The notes beneath the pieces were generated by a model. That model saw only the letters and a list, made by a program, of their open reading frames with translations, was not told where the DNA came from and did not search any database. From the NCBI RefSeq assembly GCF_001636695.1, contig NZ_LGEL01000014.1, positions 17,728-81,727 on the forward strand: DNA of 64,000 nucleotides. The letters run 5' to 3'. A program made the position numbers and the translations under genes. Source of the DNA: Pedobacter panaciterrae (GTDB lineage Bacteria; Bacteroidota; Bacteroidia; Sphingobacteriales; Sphingobacteriaceae). The stretch's first letter is position 1, and the number at the start of each line of letters is the position of its first letter. This document shows positions 16,607 to 25,076 of the stretch, in pieces.

Positions 16607-18309
16607 TAAATGTTACCTTTTTTTAATTCACTAACTGCAAAATCACAAGCTCTTGCTGTTAAAGCCATGTATGTTAATGATGGGTTCTGACATGCAGCTG
16701 AGGTCATGCAAGAGCCATCTGTTACAAAAACATTTTTTACTTCATGCATCTGATTCCATTTATTTAATACCGAAGTCTTAGGATCATGTCCCATACGGGC
16801 AGTTCCCATTTCGTGTATTGCCATACCTGGGGCAGATCCGTTATCATAAGTTTTTACGTCTTTAATTCCTGATGCTTCAAGCATTTCTGCAGCATCATTC
16901 ATCATGTCAACGCGCATTTTTTGTTCGTTATCTTTAAACTCACAATCAATAGCCAATACAGGTTGACCCCATTTGTCTTTCTTGCTTTTGTCTATATAAA
17001 CTCGGTTTTCGAAATATGGAAGAGATTCACCAAAACCTCCCAATCCCATGCTCCATGCACCAGGAGTAGTCATTTGGTCTTTAAATTCAGCGCCAAATGC
17101 CATTTCTGCAACATCAGCATGCCAGTTACCTCTGCTTGCTCCACCCTGGTATCCAAATCCTCTTACATAGTCACGTTTATCGTTGCCCATGTTTCTATAT
17201 CTAGGGATATAAATTCCATTTGCTCTGCGTCCGTAAGTATATTTATCGTCAAAACCTTCAGCCCTTCCAGATGCACCGCAACGGAAGTGATGATCCATTA
17301 AGTTATGACCTAACTGTCCGCTGCCATTACCTAAACCATCAGGGAATTCAGCAGATGTAGAGTTAAGTAATAAGAAAGTTGAACCTAAAGTTGATCCGTT
17401 TACAAAAACGATCTTTGCAAAATATTCAATAGTTTCTTTTGTTTCAGAATCGATTACCACAACACCTTTGGCTTTTTGAGTCTCTTTATCATAGATAATG
17501 GTATTGACTAATGAAAAAGGACGTAACGTAAGGTTTCCTGTTGCCACAGCAGCAGGAAGGGTAGAGGATTGTGTGCTAAAGTAAGCTCCAAACGGACAGC
17601 CTCTGCTGCAAAGATTACGGTATTGGCAAGATCCTCTTCCTCCATGAGGAACAGTTAAATTGGCTGTGCGGCCAATAGTCATGATTCTTGATTTTTTCCA
17701 CTTATCTTCAATACGTTTTTTTACATCTTTCTCAACGCAGTTCATTTCCATTGGAGGTAGAAATTGTCCATCGGGTAATGCCGGCCAGCCTTCCGACTGC
17801 CCGCTGATACCTGCAAATTTCTCTACATAATCATACCATTTAGTCAGGTCTTTATATCTGATTGGCCAATCTACACCATGTCCGTCTTTTAGGTTATCTT
17901 CAAAGTTTAGATCGCTGAAGCGGTAGCTCTGTCTGCCCCACATTAGCGATTTGCCCCCAACATGGAATCCGCGATACCAGTCAAAACGTTTAACTTCTGT
18001 ATAAGGACAGTCAAGATCATTAACCCAGTAACTCTCATTAAATTCGGAGTAAGGGTAATCTCTCTTCTGTACCGGATGGGTTTCTTTTTGTTCTTCTGTT
18101 ATTCTGCCACGGTGTTCAAATTCCCATGGTTTTTTAGTTGCAGTAGTATAGTCTTTTATGTGCTCAATGTTCCTTCCTCTTTCAAGTAATAGAACTTTTA
18201 AGCCTTTTTCTGTTAGCTCTTTTGCTGCCCAACCACCACTAATTCCAGATCCTACAACAATGGCATCATATGTATTATTAGCTGTCGCTTTAGTATTTAA
18301 ATTGCTCAT
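16606..18309 (-). CDS. GMC-family FAD dehydrogenase with [3Fe-4S]-type cysteines (glucoside 3-dehydrogenase-like)
   Basis: A 567-residue protein with the FAD-binding loop GSGISGG at 20-26 and the C-terminal GMC region (AIHEMGTARMG with H499, then CQNPSLT). Three cysteines at 228, 234 and 238 are spaced C-x5-C-x3-C, the spacing of the [3Fe-4S] ligands in the bacterial FAD-glucose dehydrogenase catalytic subunit. It has no signal peptide of its own; the small subunit encoded 18 bases upstream carries a Tat signal, so the pair is probably exported together. This family oxidises sugars at C1, C2 or C3. The DUF1080 neighbour favours C3 oxidation of glycosides. The assignment to the family is firm, the position of oxidation is inferred. 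Confidence 0.9.
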   Translation of the reverse strand: MSNLNTKATANNTYDAIVVGSGISGGWAAKELTEKGLKVLLLERGRNIEHIKDYTTATKKPWEFEHRGRITEEQKETHPVQKRDYPYSEFNESYWVNDLDCPYTEVKRFDWYRGFHVGGKSLMWGRQSYRFSDLNFEDNLKDGHGVDWPIRYKDLTKWYDYVEKFAGISGQSEGWPALPDGQFLPPMEMNCVEKDVKKRIEDKWKKSRIMTIGRTANLTVPHGGRGSCQYRNLCSRGCPFGAYFSTQSSTLPAAVATGNLTLRPFSLVNTIIYDKETQKAKGVVVIDSETKETIEYFAKIVFVNGSTLGSTFLLLNSTSAEFPDGLGNGSGQLGHNLMDHHFRCGASGRAEGFDDKYTYGRRANGIYIPRYRNMGNDKRDYVRGFGYQGGASRGNWHADVAEMAFGAEFKDQMTTPGAWSMGLGGFGESLPYFENRVYIDKSKKDKWGQPVLAIDCEFKDNEQKMRVDMMNDAAEMLEASGIKDVKTYDNGSAPGMAIHEMGTARMGHDPKTSVLNKWNQMHEVKNVFVTDGSCMTSAACQNPSLTYMALTARACDFAVSELKKGNI

Positions 18310-18327
18310 TTTAATGCTATAAAAGGT

Positions 18328-19008
18328 TTATGCCCAAACTTTTTGACCAGGTTTTAAATCCACACAGCCGTCATAGCGGCCAGGGATATCAACGTAAGCC
18401 ATTGCTTTTGTTGCTCCAATTTCAGAAGTGAAGTAACCTAATAAGGTTAAATCTCTGATTATAGAGAAGAAGCGTGGTTCTGTTTTCGGCTTGTCTTTTG
18501 GTAGTATTGATGCGAAGCCAGCATTTTCTGTTTGGGATTTTGCCTTATCAGGGTCAGCTTTTTGAGCATCAGCCTCTTTTTGCTTATTCAGCGTATCCTG
18601 TTCAGCTTTGGTTGCTGCAATAGTTTCTTCTCTAAGTTTGCTAAGCAGTTGTGTACGCTGCTCAGGAGAAATTTCCAGGAAAGATTTTTTAAACTGGTCT
18701 TTAGATTGCTCTTCAAGAGCATCTAGGCCCTTTACAAATGCTTTTTGAGCATCCTCAGGATAACAATCCTTTACCATTAAGGCAATAAATGGACCTACTC
18801 CTGCTGCCTTTGCTCCGGGCGAACTGGTTGTAGGAATGATGATGTCAGCAACTTCGGTAATCAGCTTAAGCTGGTTATCAGCAAATAAGTTGCCACTGGT
18901 TTTGGTAGATGGTGAGTTACAACTATCAAGAAATACTCCTATCGTAGTTGCAGATAAAGCTCCTCCCATTAGGAAGGCCATATTCCTCACTGCTTCTCGT
19001 CTGTCCAT
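18328..19008 (-). CDS. Gluconate 2-dehydrogenase subunit 3-family protein, Tat signal
   Basis: A 226-residue protein with a Tat-like N-terminus (MDRREAVRNMAFLMGGALSA) and a cysteine at DSCNSPS that may be lipidated. The middle matches the small-subunit family of membrane FAD dehydrogenases: ADIIIPTTSSPGAKAAGVGPFI, then the C-terminal LLGYFTSEIGATKAM. A highly charged Gln/Lys/Ala-rich insert lies around 125-170. Such subunits are needed for folding and for hitchhiker export of the GMC catalytic subunit. It is the first gene of the ten-gene operon and is followed closely by the GMC gene. Confidence 0.9.
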   Translation of the reverse strand: MDRREAVRNMAFLMGGALSATTIGVFLDSCNSPSTKTSGNLFADNQLKLITEVADIIIPTTSSPGAKAAGVGPFIALMVKDCYPEDAQKAFVKGLDALEEQSKDQFKKSFLEISPEQRTQLLSKLREETIAATKAEQDTLNKQKEADAQKADPDKAKSQTENAGFASILPKDKPKTEPRFFSIIRDLTLLGYFTSEIGATKAMAYVDIPGRYDGCVDLKPGQKVWA

Positions 19009-19225
19009 ATTTGGCGGTTTAGGTGTTTTGGTGTATTCTAAGTGTGTTTTGTTTTGTAATATTAAGAAAAAATAAATAGTTAGTGTTCTAAATACACAAT
19101 TAAAGTAAATATATAATGTTTTTGTTACTTAATAAAGGGCACTTTGAAAATTAACGAAAATCCATCCAATTGAGTATCCATAGTATCGGTTTTACCCAGG
19201 TAAAATGTTGGTTGCAATAAACATT

Positions 19226-19257
19226 TTTGAATAGGTTCGTTCATTTATTTATTTTTG
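19226..19257 (+). promoter_or_regulatory. Bacteroidetes-type promoter for threonine dehydrogenase
   Basis: TTTG at 19226-19229, 20 bases, then TATTTTTG at 19250-19257 matches the -33/-7 consensus of the Bacteroidetes primary sigma factor. The expected transcript would begin close to 19264 and leave a leader of about 12 bases before the ATG at 19276. The box covers the TTG at 19255, which therefore cannot be the start codon. The rest of the divergent gap (19009-19225) shows no confident promoter for the minus-strand operon. Confidence 0.75.
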
Positions 19258-19275
19258 TCAAAATCCGAATCAGTC

Positions 19276-20220
19276 ATGGTTGAGAAAATAGTAGTATTAG
19301 GTTCTAACGGTCAGATAGGTACAGAGCTGGTAACGGCCTTACGCAAAGTATATGGAGAGTCAAATGTTGTTGCATGTGACATTCGTAGGCCTGACTATGA
19401 CATCAAGAATTCCGGCCCGTTTGAATTTGTAAACGTTCTGGAAAAAGATACGCTAAACGGTCTTTTTCAGAAGTACAAGCCAACACAGGTTTATTTGCTG
19501 GCAGCTTTGTTGTCTGCAACAGGAGAGCAAAACCCTAAGCTTGCCTGGGATCTTAATATGAACGGATTACTCAATATTTTAGATCTGGCAATTACTTATA
19601 AAACAGCAAAAGTATATTGGCCAAGTTCCATAGCTGTATTCGGGCCAAATTCGCCGAAAGATAACACTCCTCAGTTTTGCGTGATGGATCCTAATACCGT
19701 TTACGGAATTAGCAAACTAGCGGGGGAGCGTTGGTGCGAATACTACCACCAAAAGTATAATCTGGATGTACGGAGTATCCGGTACCCGGGTTTAATAAGC
19801 TGGAAAGCTGCGCCTGGCGGAGGAACTACAGATTACGCAATTCATATTTTTCATGATGCATTAAAAAAAGGAACTTATGCTTCATTTTTAAATGCAGCAA
19901 CAGAATTACCAATGATGTATATGGATGATGCCATTCGTGGTACTATAGAATTGATGGATGCTGAGGCATCAAAAATCACTATTCGTTCCAGTTATAATTT
20001 TGCAGGGGTAAGTTTTACACCTGAGATTTTAGCTGAAGAGATCAGAAAGCATATTCCGGAATTTACATTAACTTACACCCAAAATGATCCTCGTCAAAAC
20101 ATTGCAGATAGTTGGCCAAGGTCTATTGATGATGGTTTTGCTGTAAAAGAATGGGGATGGAAGCCTGAGTTTGACCTTGCTAAACTTACGCTTGATATGA
20201 TTAAAAATTTGAAGAAGTAG
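19276..20220 (+). CDS. tdh: L-threonine 3-dehydrogenase, SDR type
   Basis: The enzyme oxidises threonine to 2-amino-3-ketobutyrate with NAD. This is the short-chain dehydrogenase form related to GalE, not the zinc form. The Rossmann loop GSNGQIGTE opens the protein; the catalytic Tyr and Lys are in TVYGISKLAGE; the stretch SWKAAPGGGTTDYA is characteristic of this TDH family. I chose ATG 19276 over the TTG at 19255, which lies inside the -7 promoter box. The partner enzyme Kbl is encoded at 43752, not next to it. Length (314 residues) is normal. Confidence 0.93.
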   Translation: MVEKIVVLGSNGQIGTELVTALRKVYGESNVVACDIRRPDYDIKNSGPFEFVNVLEKDTLNGLFQKYKPTQVYLLAALLSATGEQNPKLAWDLNMNGLLNILDLAITYKTAKVYWPSSIAVFGPNSPKDNTPQFCVMDPNTVYGISKLAGERWCEYYHQKYNLDVRSIRYPGLISWKAAPGGGTTDYAIHIFHDALKKGTYASFLNAATELPMMYMDDAIRGTIELMDAEASKITIRSSYNFAGVSFTPEILAEEIRKHIPEFTLTYTQNDPRQNIADSWPRSIDDGFAVKEWGWKPEFDLAKLTLDMIKNLKK

Positions 20221-20224
20221 TACT

Positions 20225-20312
20225 TAGTAACTAGATATTAGCATTTAGACACGATACAATAGTTGGAAATTTAACTATTATTTTTGACCTAAATACTAAT
20301 ATCTAGTAACTA
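20225..20312. repeat. Inverted repeat between tdh and yebC
   Basis: Two 24-base arms at 20225-20248 and 20289-20312 are reverse complements at 22 of 24 positions, separated by 40 bases. The arms are very AT-rich and contain repeated TAGTAACTAGATATTAG-like words. It follows the tdh stop directly. It has no GC-rich stem with a T-run, so it is not a typical terminator; it could be a decayed mobile element end or an operator. Confidence 0.55.
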
Positions 20313-20348
20313 AATAACAATTACTAAATAACCACCAAATAGAATAAA

Positions 20349-21074
20349 ATGGGAAGAGCATTTGAGTTCAGAAAAGAAAGAAAATTTAAACGTTGGGCCA
20401 AGATGGCCGTACAATTTACCAGGATAGGTAAAGAGATTGTAATGGCTGTTAAAGATGGCGGGCCAAGTCCTGATACCAACTCTCGTTTGCGTACGGCTAT
20501 ACAAAATGCTAAGGCAGTAAATATGCCTAAGGATAGAGTTGATGCCGCTATTAAACGTGCTTCGAATAAAGATGAGAATGGATATGAAGAATATGTTTAC
20601 GAAGGATATGCTCAGCATGGTGTAGCTGTTTTAATTGAAACCGCAACAGACAATACAAACAGGACTGTAGCTAACGTACGAAGCTATTTTAATAAAACCG
20701 GTGGTACTTTAGGCAAAACCGGGTCTCTTGATTTTATATTTAACCGTAAATCGATATTCAGATTCCTACCGGGAGAAAAGGATCTTGAAGAACTAGAGTT
20801 TGAATTGATTGATTCAGGACTTGAGGAACTATATCTTGAGGCTGATGAAGAAGGGAATGACATTGCTGTAGTACAAACTGCTTTCGAAGATTTCGGTAAA
20901 ATGCAAAAAGCGCTTGAGGATTTAGGTGTTGAAATGAAAAGTGCTAAACTGGAACGTATTTCACTTTCAACCACTGCAGTTACAGAAGAACAAGCTGCAG
21001 ATGTATTTAAATTAATAGATAAGCTGGAAGAGGACGACGATGTTCAGGCAGTTTATCATAATATGGCAGAATAA
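20349..21074 (+). CDS. yebC: YebC/PmpR-family (TACO1-like) protein
   Basis: A 241-residue cytoplasmic protein with the family opening MGRAFEFRKERKFKRW, the IVMAVKDGGPSPDTN segment and the acidic middle domain. Family members were first described as transcriptional regulators, and the mitochondrial homologue TACO1 and bacterial YebC help ribosomes translate difficult stretches such as polyproline. Length is normal. The gene ends within a hairpin at 21061-21086 and faces the convergent alpha/beta hydrolase gene. Confidence 0.94.
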   Translation: MGRAFEFRKERKFKRWAKMAVQFTRIGKEIVMAVKDGGPSPDTNSRLRTAIQNAKAVNMPKDRVDAAIKRASNKDENGYEEYVYEGYAQHGVAVLIETATDNTNRTVANVRSYFNKTGGTLGKTGSLDFIFNRKSIFRFLPGEKDLEELEFELIDSGLEELYLEADEEGNDIAVVQTAFEDFGKMQKALEDLGVEMKSAKLERISLSTTAVTEEQAADVFKLIDKLEEDDDVQAVYHNMAE

Positions 21075-21086
21075 ATTCTGCCATAT
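21061..21086. terminator. Hairpin over the yebC stop codon, between convergent genes
   Basis: Twelve-base arms at 21061-21072 and 21075-21086 (ATATGGCAGAAT and its complement) with only two bases between them. It includes the yebC TAA. Neither side has a long T-run, so termination strength is uncertain, but the position between two convergent genes is what a shared bidirectional terminator would have. Confidence 0.5.
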
Positions 21087-21095
21087 AAAAACCCA

Positions 21096-21878
21096 TTATT
21101 TCTGATTAGAAAATAGCCATGACAACAGTTCCGGCTCTGCAAAAGCAGAGTCCCAGCTGTTGTGATTGGCCTGGGGGTAAAGTGTTATTTTGGGATTTTG
21201 CCCCAATATTTTCAGTTGATCGGCAATAGATGTAGACAGTACAACCGGTACTACGTCATCTTTTTCTCCGTGAAAAATCCATAGGGGAACTTTTTTATAC
21301 TTCTGAACATTAGCAATATTATCACCTCCACAAATTGCAATAGCTCCTGCAAATGTTTTGCGTTTGCGTCTTAACAATTCATAAGTACCCATTCCTCCCA
21401 TTGATAAACCACCTATGTAAACTTTTTTCTTATCAACAAAAGGTTTGTCTAAAAAGTTATCTATCATCCCTATTAGCGCATGCATAGACTTTGTAGGTTT
21501 GCCTCCTGTTTGGAAATTAAATTCTCTCTTTGCTCCATTGTCAGTTTTGAATTCAACATTTGCCCAAAAGCTATCATTACTGCATTGAGGAAATACAACT
21601 ATAGCAGGGAATTTTTTACGGAAGCTATCTTTTAAAAACAACTTGCCGCCATGGGTTAATTGTTTCTCATTATCATTCCCTCTTTCCCCGCTTCCATGTA
21701 GAAAGAACAAGATTGGATATCTTTGATTTGGGTCAAAATTTTCTGGAAATAGAATTCTATAGTAAATGCTGTCTTTACCTTTGATGAAGTTTCCTGAATC
21801 ATATTTCTTGAAATCCTGTGCCTTACTATTTAATCCCAATAGCAAGATCATAAAAGCGGTTAATTTAATCCTGTTCAT
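21096..21878 (-). CDS. Secreted alpha/beta hydrolase (esterase, PHB-depolymerase-like)
   Basis: A 260-residue protein with signal peptide MNRIKLTAFMILLLGLNSKAQ and an alpha/beta hydrolase fold. The oxyanion segment is LFFLHGSGERG; the nucleophile is S159 in GGLSMGGMG; the acid is in HGEKDDVVP and the base is H239 in ANHNSWD. This group removes acyl groups from carbohydrates or small esters. It lies downstream of the polysaccharide locus but 214 bases from the GH3 gene with a palindromic element between, so whether it belongs to that locus is uncertain. Confidence 0.87.
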   Translation of the reverse strand: MNRIKLTAFMILLLGLNSKAQDFKKYDSGNFIKGKDSIYYRILFPENFDPNQRYPILFFLHGSGERGNDNEKQLTHGGKLFLKDSFRKKFPAIVVFPQCSNDSFWANVEFKTDNGAKREFNFQTGGKPTKSMHALIGMIDNFLDKPFVDKKKVYIGGLSMGGMGTYELLRRKRKTFAGAIAICGGDNIANVQKYKKVPLWIFHGEKDDVVPVVLSTSIADQLKILGQNPKITLYPQANHNSWDSAFAEPELLSWLFSNQK

Positions 21879-21961
21879 ATTACTAAACTAAACAAAATTG
21901 TAATCTTTTAAAAATGCGAGGATATAGGGTGATGTGCCTGCCATTGAGATTTTAAAGCCTT

Positions 21962-22057
21962 TCGTCATCTCGACGATAGGAGAGATCTCTTGTCCATAAA
22001 ATAGCTGCAATGCTAATTGGTATAACCAAAAGATCCCTCGATTCCTCAGGATGACGA
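21962..22057. repeat. Dispersed palindromic element, second copy
   Basis: The element opens with TCGTCATCTCGACGATAGG and closes with CCTCAGGATGACGA, so its ends form an inverted repeat (TCGTCATC and GATGACGA). Internal words AGAGATCTC and AGATCCCTCG are shared with the copy at 41024-41142. It lies just 3' of the GH3 gene and before the alpha/beta hydrolase gene. The flank to 22080 (GCGTGCTATAGTAGCATGC) can form a further small hairpin and resembles the corresponding part of the 41-kb copy. Confidence 0.75.
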
Positions 22058-22092
22058 TGCGTGCTATAGTAGCATGCGCTAATTTATATACG

Positions 22093-24390
22093 TTAGAGTA
22101 ATGTAAACTGATTAGTCTTAACGTCTCTTGAATTTGTGCCGATAAACACTTTAAAATCTCCAGGCTCTGCTGCATATTTAAGTTCCGAGTTAAAGAATTT
22201 TAAATCATCAACAGTGATTTTGAAACTAACGGTTTTACTTTCTCCAGGTTTTAAATCTATTTTTTCAAAGTGTTTCAATTCCTTAACAGGGCGGGTAGAG
22301 CTACCAACAAGATCTCTGATGTAAAGCTGAACTACTTCTTTTCCTTCCTTTGACCCGGTGTTCTTTACAATAACACTCGCGTTGATGGTTTCGCCCGATT
22401 TGAATTTATTCTTATCCAGTTTTATATCACTATAATCAAAAGTAGTATAGCTTAATCCATATCCAAATGGATATAAGGGTTCATTGCTTACATCAATGTA
22501 ATTAGAACGGAATTTAGAGAACCATTTGCCATCTTCAAGTGGACGGCCTGTATTTTTATGACTGTAATACAAAGGTATCTGACCAACATTTTGAGGGAAT
22601 GTTGTTGTCAGTTTTCCTGATGGATTTACGTCACCAAATAACACATCAGTAATAGCTTTTGCTGCCTCCGTACCGCCAAACCAAACATTAAGTATTGCTG
22701 GAACATTCTCATTTTCCCAATTTAAAACTAATGGTCGACCGCTAAACAAAACCAGAACAACTGGCTTGCCGGTTTTAAGTAGGGCCTGCAATAAATGTTT
22801 CTGAACTTCAGGAATTTCCAGATTAGTGCGGCTTGAGCTTTCACCACTCATTTCAGAGCTTTCACCCAAAGCCGCAATAACTACATCGGATTGTTTCGCA
22901 ATATTTACAGCTTCTTTAATTACCTCTTCTTCCGGACGATTATCTCTTGGAATATCACGACCGAACATAGTTGCCCTTTTCTGATATTCCTCGTCAGCCA
23001 ACAAGTTAGAACCTAAACTGTGCAGTATTTTAACATCTGTACCTAATGTGGCTTTCATACCCTCCAGAAGTGAAGACGTATTTGCTAAATCACTATTCAC
23101 ACTCCATGTGCCCGGCATGTTGGAGCCAGTATTGGCAAGCGGCCCTATTAATGCAACTGTGCCTGTTTTTTTAAGCGGTAATGTCTGTTTGTCATTTTTT
23201 AACAATACAAATGATTGAGTTGCAGCTTCGCGGGCAAACTGGAGATTTTCAGGTTTAAGAATTTCAGTTTTTGCACGTTCGTCATTGCAATAACGATATG
23301 GATCTTCGAACAGACCAAGCTTATATTTAGCTTCCAATACCAGGCGGCAGGCATTATCAATTTGTTGCGTTTTTACTTTGCCTTCCTGCACAGATTTTTT
23401 TAGTGTAGTTAAAAATCCTTCACCTACCATATCCATGTCAACTCCTGCATTTAGTGATAAAGCAGATACTGTCTGCAAATCACCAAGACCATGATCTATC
23501 AGTTCGTTTACAGCCGTGTAGTCGGTAACTACAAAACCTTTAAAACCCCATTGTTTACGCAGCAGATCTGTCATTAACCATTTGTTGGCAGTAGCTGGTA
23601 CACCATTTATATCATTAAATGATGTCATTACACTTCCGGCACCAGCATCAATAGCGGCTTTATAAGGAGGCAGATATTCATTATACATCCTGTCTAAACT
23701 CATATCTGTAGTGTTGTAATCTCTTCCAGCTTCAGCGGCTCCATATAGAGCAAAATGTTTTACGCAGGCCATCATGGTATTATACTTGGAAAGATCATCA
23801 CCCTGATAACCTTTAATCATTGCTTTCGCAATTTGGCTACCCAAATAAGTGTCCTCTCCAGATCCTTCGGAGATTCTTCCCCATCTTGGGTCTCTGGAAA
23901 TATCAACCATCGGAGAAAAAGTCCAGTTAAGCCCGTCGGCAGTAGCTTCAACCGCAGCTATACGTGCTGTTTTCTGGATAAGAGACATATCCCAGGTGCA
24001 AGATAAAGCCAGTGGGATAGGGAAGGTTGTTTTATATCCATGGATCACATCCTGTCCAAAAATAATTGGAATTTTAAGTCTGCTTTGATTTACAGCAATC
24101 TCTTGTGCTTTACGAATTTTCTGAGGTGTTGTAAAGCTAAACATGCCACCCACCTGGCCCTTTTTAATCTTACTTTCAACATCTGTGCTTACTACCGACC
24201 CTGTGGTTGCTTCGCCACCGGTTAGTAAATTGAGCTGCCCTATCTTTTCATCTAAAGTCATTTTAGATAAGAGACTGTTGATAAAAGAATTCATCTTTTG
24301 ATCAGCTGCGGGAACTTTTTTTTTCTGTTGTGCAAATGTTGCACCTGTGCAGAAAAATATCGACAAGATTAGTAAGTGAGATATTTTCAT
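22093..24390 (-). CDS. Periplasmic beta-glucosidase, GH3 (candidate beta-1,2-glucosidase)
   Basis: A 765-residue protein with signal peptide MKISHLLILSIFFCTGATFAQ, the N-terminal GH3 barrel, the C-terminal GH3 sandwich domain and a fibronectin III-like end (VIVKNTGSKEGKEVVQLYI). The nucleophile is D290 in GFVVTDYTAV. Full-length members release terminal glucose from beta-glucosides. As the last gene of an operon with two GH144-like genes it most likely finishes degradation of beta-1,2-gluco-oligosaccharides; a GH3 beta-1,2-glucosidase next to such a gene is known in Bacteroides. Linkage specificity itself is not readable from the sequence. Confidence 0.93.
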   Translation of the reverse strand: MKISHLLILSIFFCTGATFAQQKKKVPAADQKMNSFINSLLSKMTLDEKIGQLNLLTGGEATTGSVVSTDVESKIKKGQVGGMFSFTTPQKIRKAQEIAVNQSRLKIPIIFGQDVIHGYKTTFPIPLALSCTWDMSLIQKTARIAAVEATADGLNWTFSPMVDISRDPRWGRISEGSGEDTYLGSQIAKAMIKGYQGDDLSKYNTMMACVKHFALYGAAEAGRDYNTTDMSLDRMYNEYLPPYKAAIDAGAGSVMTSFNDINGVPATANKWLMTDLLRKQWGFKGFVVTDYTAVNELIDHGLGDLQTVSALSLNAGVDMDMVGEGFLTTLKKSVQEGKVKTQQIDNACRLVLEAKYKLGLFEDPYRYCNDERAKTEILKPENLQFAREAATQSFVLLKNDKQTLPLKKTGTVALIGPLANTGSNMPGTWSVNSDLANTSSLLEGMKATLGTDVKILHSLGSNLLADEEYQKRATMFGRDIPRDNRPEEEVIKEAVNIAKQSDVVIAALGESSEMSGESSSRTNLEIPEVQKHLLQALLKTGKPVVLVLFSGRPLVLNWENENVPAILNVWFGGTEAAKAITDVLFGDVNPSGKLTTTFPQNVGQIPLYYSHKNTGRPLEDGKWFSKFRSNYIDVSNEPLYPFGYGLSYTTFDYSDIKLDKNKFKSGETINASVIVKNTGSKEGKEVVQLYIRDLVGSSTRPVKELKHFEKIDLKPGESKTVSFKITVDDLKFFNSELKYAAEPGDFKVFIGTNSRDVKTNQFTLL

Positions 24391-24399
24391 TTTTTGTGT

Positions 24400-25062
24400 T
24401 TATTTTTTTAAATAAGGTGTTATTTCTTTGATCCAGATGGCATAACCTTCTGGCTTCATGTGTAACATGTCTTCTACAAATAGTTCCGGTCTTGGAGCAC
24501 CATTGCTGTCCAGCATTTTTGAGTTTACATCAATATACCTTGCATCTTTTTGCTTGCTGATGTACTCTTTTATCATGGCGTTTGCTGTGTTTACATTATC
24601 TGCAAACTTCATCCTTGAAGGACTCAGTTTCATCGAAATATAAATGATGTTTGCTTTTGGAAGGCCTTTACGAATGTTATTATAAAACGTTACAAACTTG
24701 TTATACGTTTGCTGGGCAGTAGCACCTTCAGCAATGTCATTTTCCCCGCTATAAATTACAACCTGCTTAGGCTTATAGGCGAACACAAGCTCGTTGATAT
24801 AGTCATTAGCCTGTTCAAGTGTTGATCCTCCAAAACCACGGTTAATGGCATGATAATCTTTAAAAACGGTTTCCAGATCGTTCCAACGAGTAAAGGAAGA
24901 ACTGCCTACAAATACAACCTTGTTTTTAAGAGGCATTGATACACTATCCTGATGCTTAAATTTCTGGATGTCGTTCCAAAAAGGTTTATGCTGTGCAAAA
25001 GTGTTAAGGGACAGACTTACCAGTAATACAAAAAGCAGACGGAAATAGAAGTGAAGTTTCAT
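24400..25062 (-). CDS. Secreted SGNH/GDSL-type hydrolase
   Basis: A 220-residue protein with a signal peptide (MKLHFYFRLLFVLLVSLSL) and the SGNH fold. Block I is VGSSSFTRW with S55 as the likely nucleophile, block II Gly is in NRGFGGST, block III Asn in SGENDI, and D198-x-x-H201 (EDMLHM) is the block V pair. Such enzymes remove acetyl or other acyl groups from sugars. Embedded between the GH43-like gene and the GH3 gene with gaps of 14 and 9 bases, it probably strips ester substituents from the glycan handled by this locus. Confidence 0.9.
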   Translation of the reverse strand: MKLHFYFRLLFVLLVSLSLNTFAQHKPFWNDIQKFKHQDSVSMPLKNKVVFVGSSSFTRWNDLETVFKDYHAINRGFGGSTLEQANDYINELVFAYKPKQVVIYSGENDIAEGATAQQTYNKFVTFYNNIRKGLPKANIIYISMKLSPSRMKFADNVNTANAMIKEYISKQKDARYIDVNSKMLDSNGAPRPELFVEDMLHMKPEGYAIWIKEITPYLKK

Positions 25063-25076
25063 AATGTTTTATTTTT

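Noticed and set aside
16921-17301. 126-codon plus-strand frame opposite the GMC gene
   Set aside because: Antisense shadow of a conserved coding region; no promoter or family motif.
21888-22175. 95-codon frame on the minus strand after the GH3 gene
   Set aside because: It overlaps the end of the GH3 gene and runs through the palindromic element; the protein has no family features and its composition reflects the repeat.
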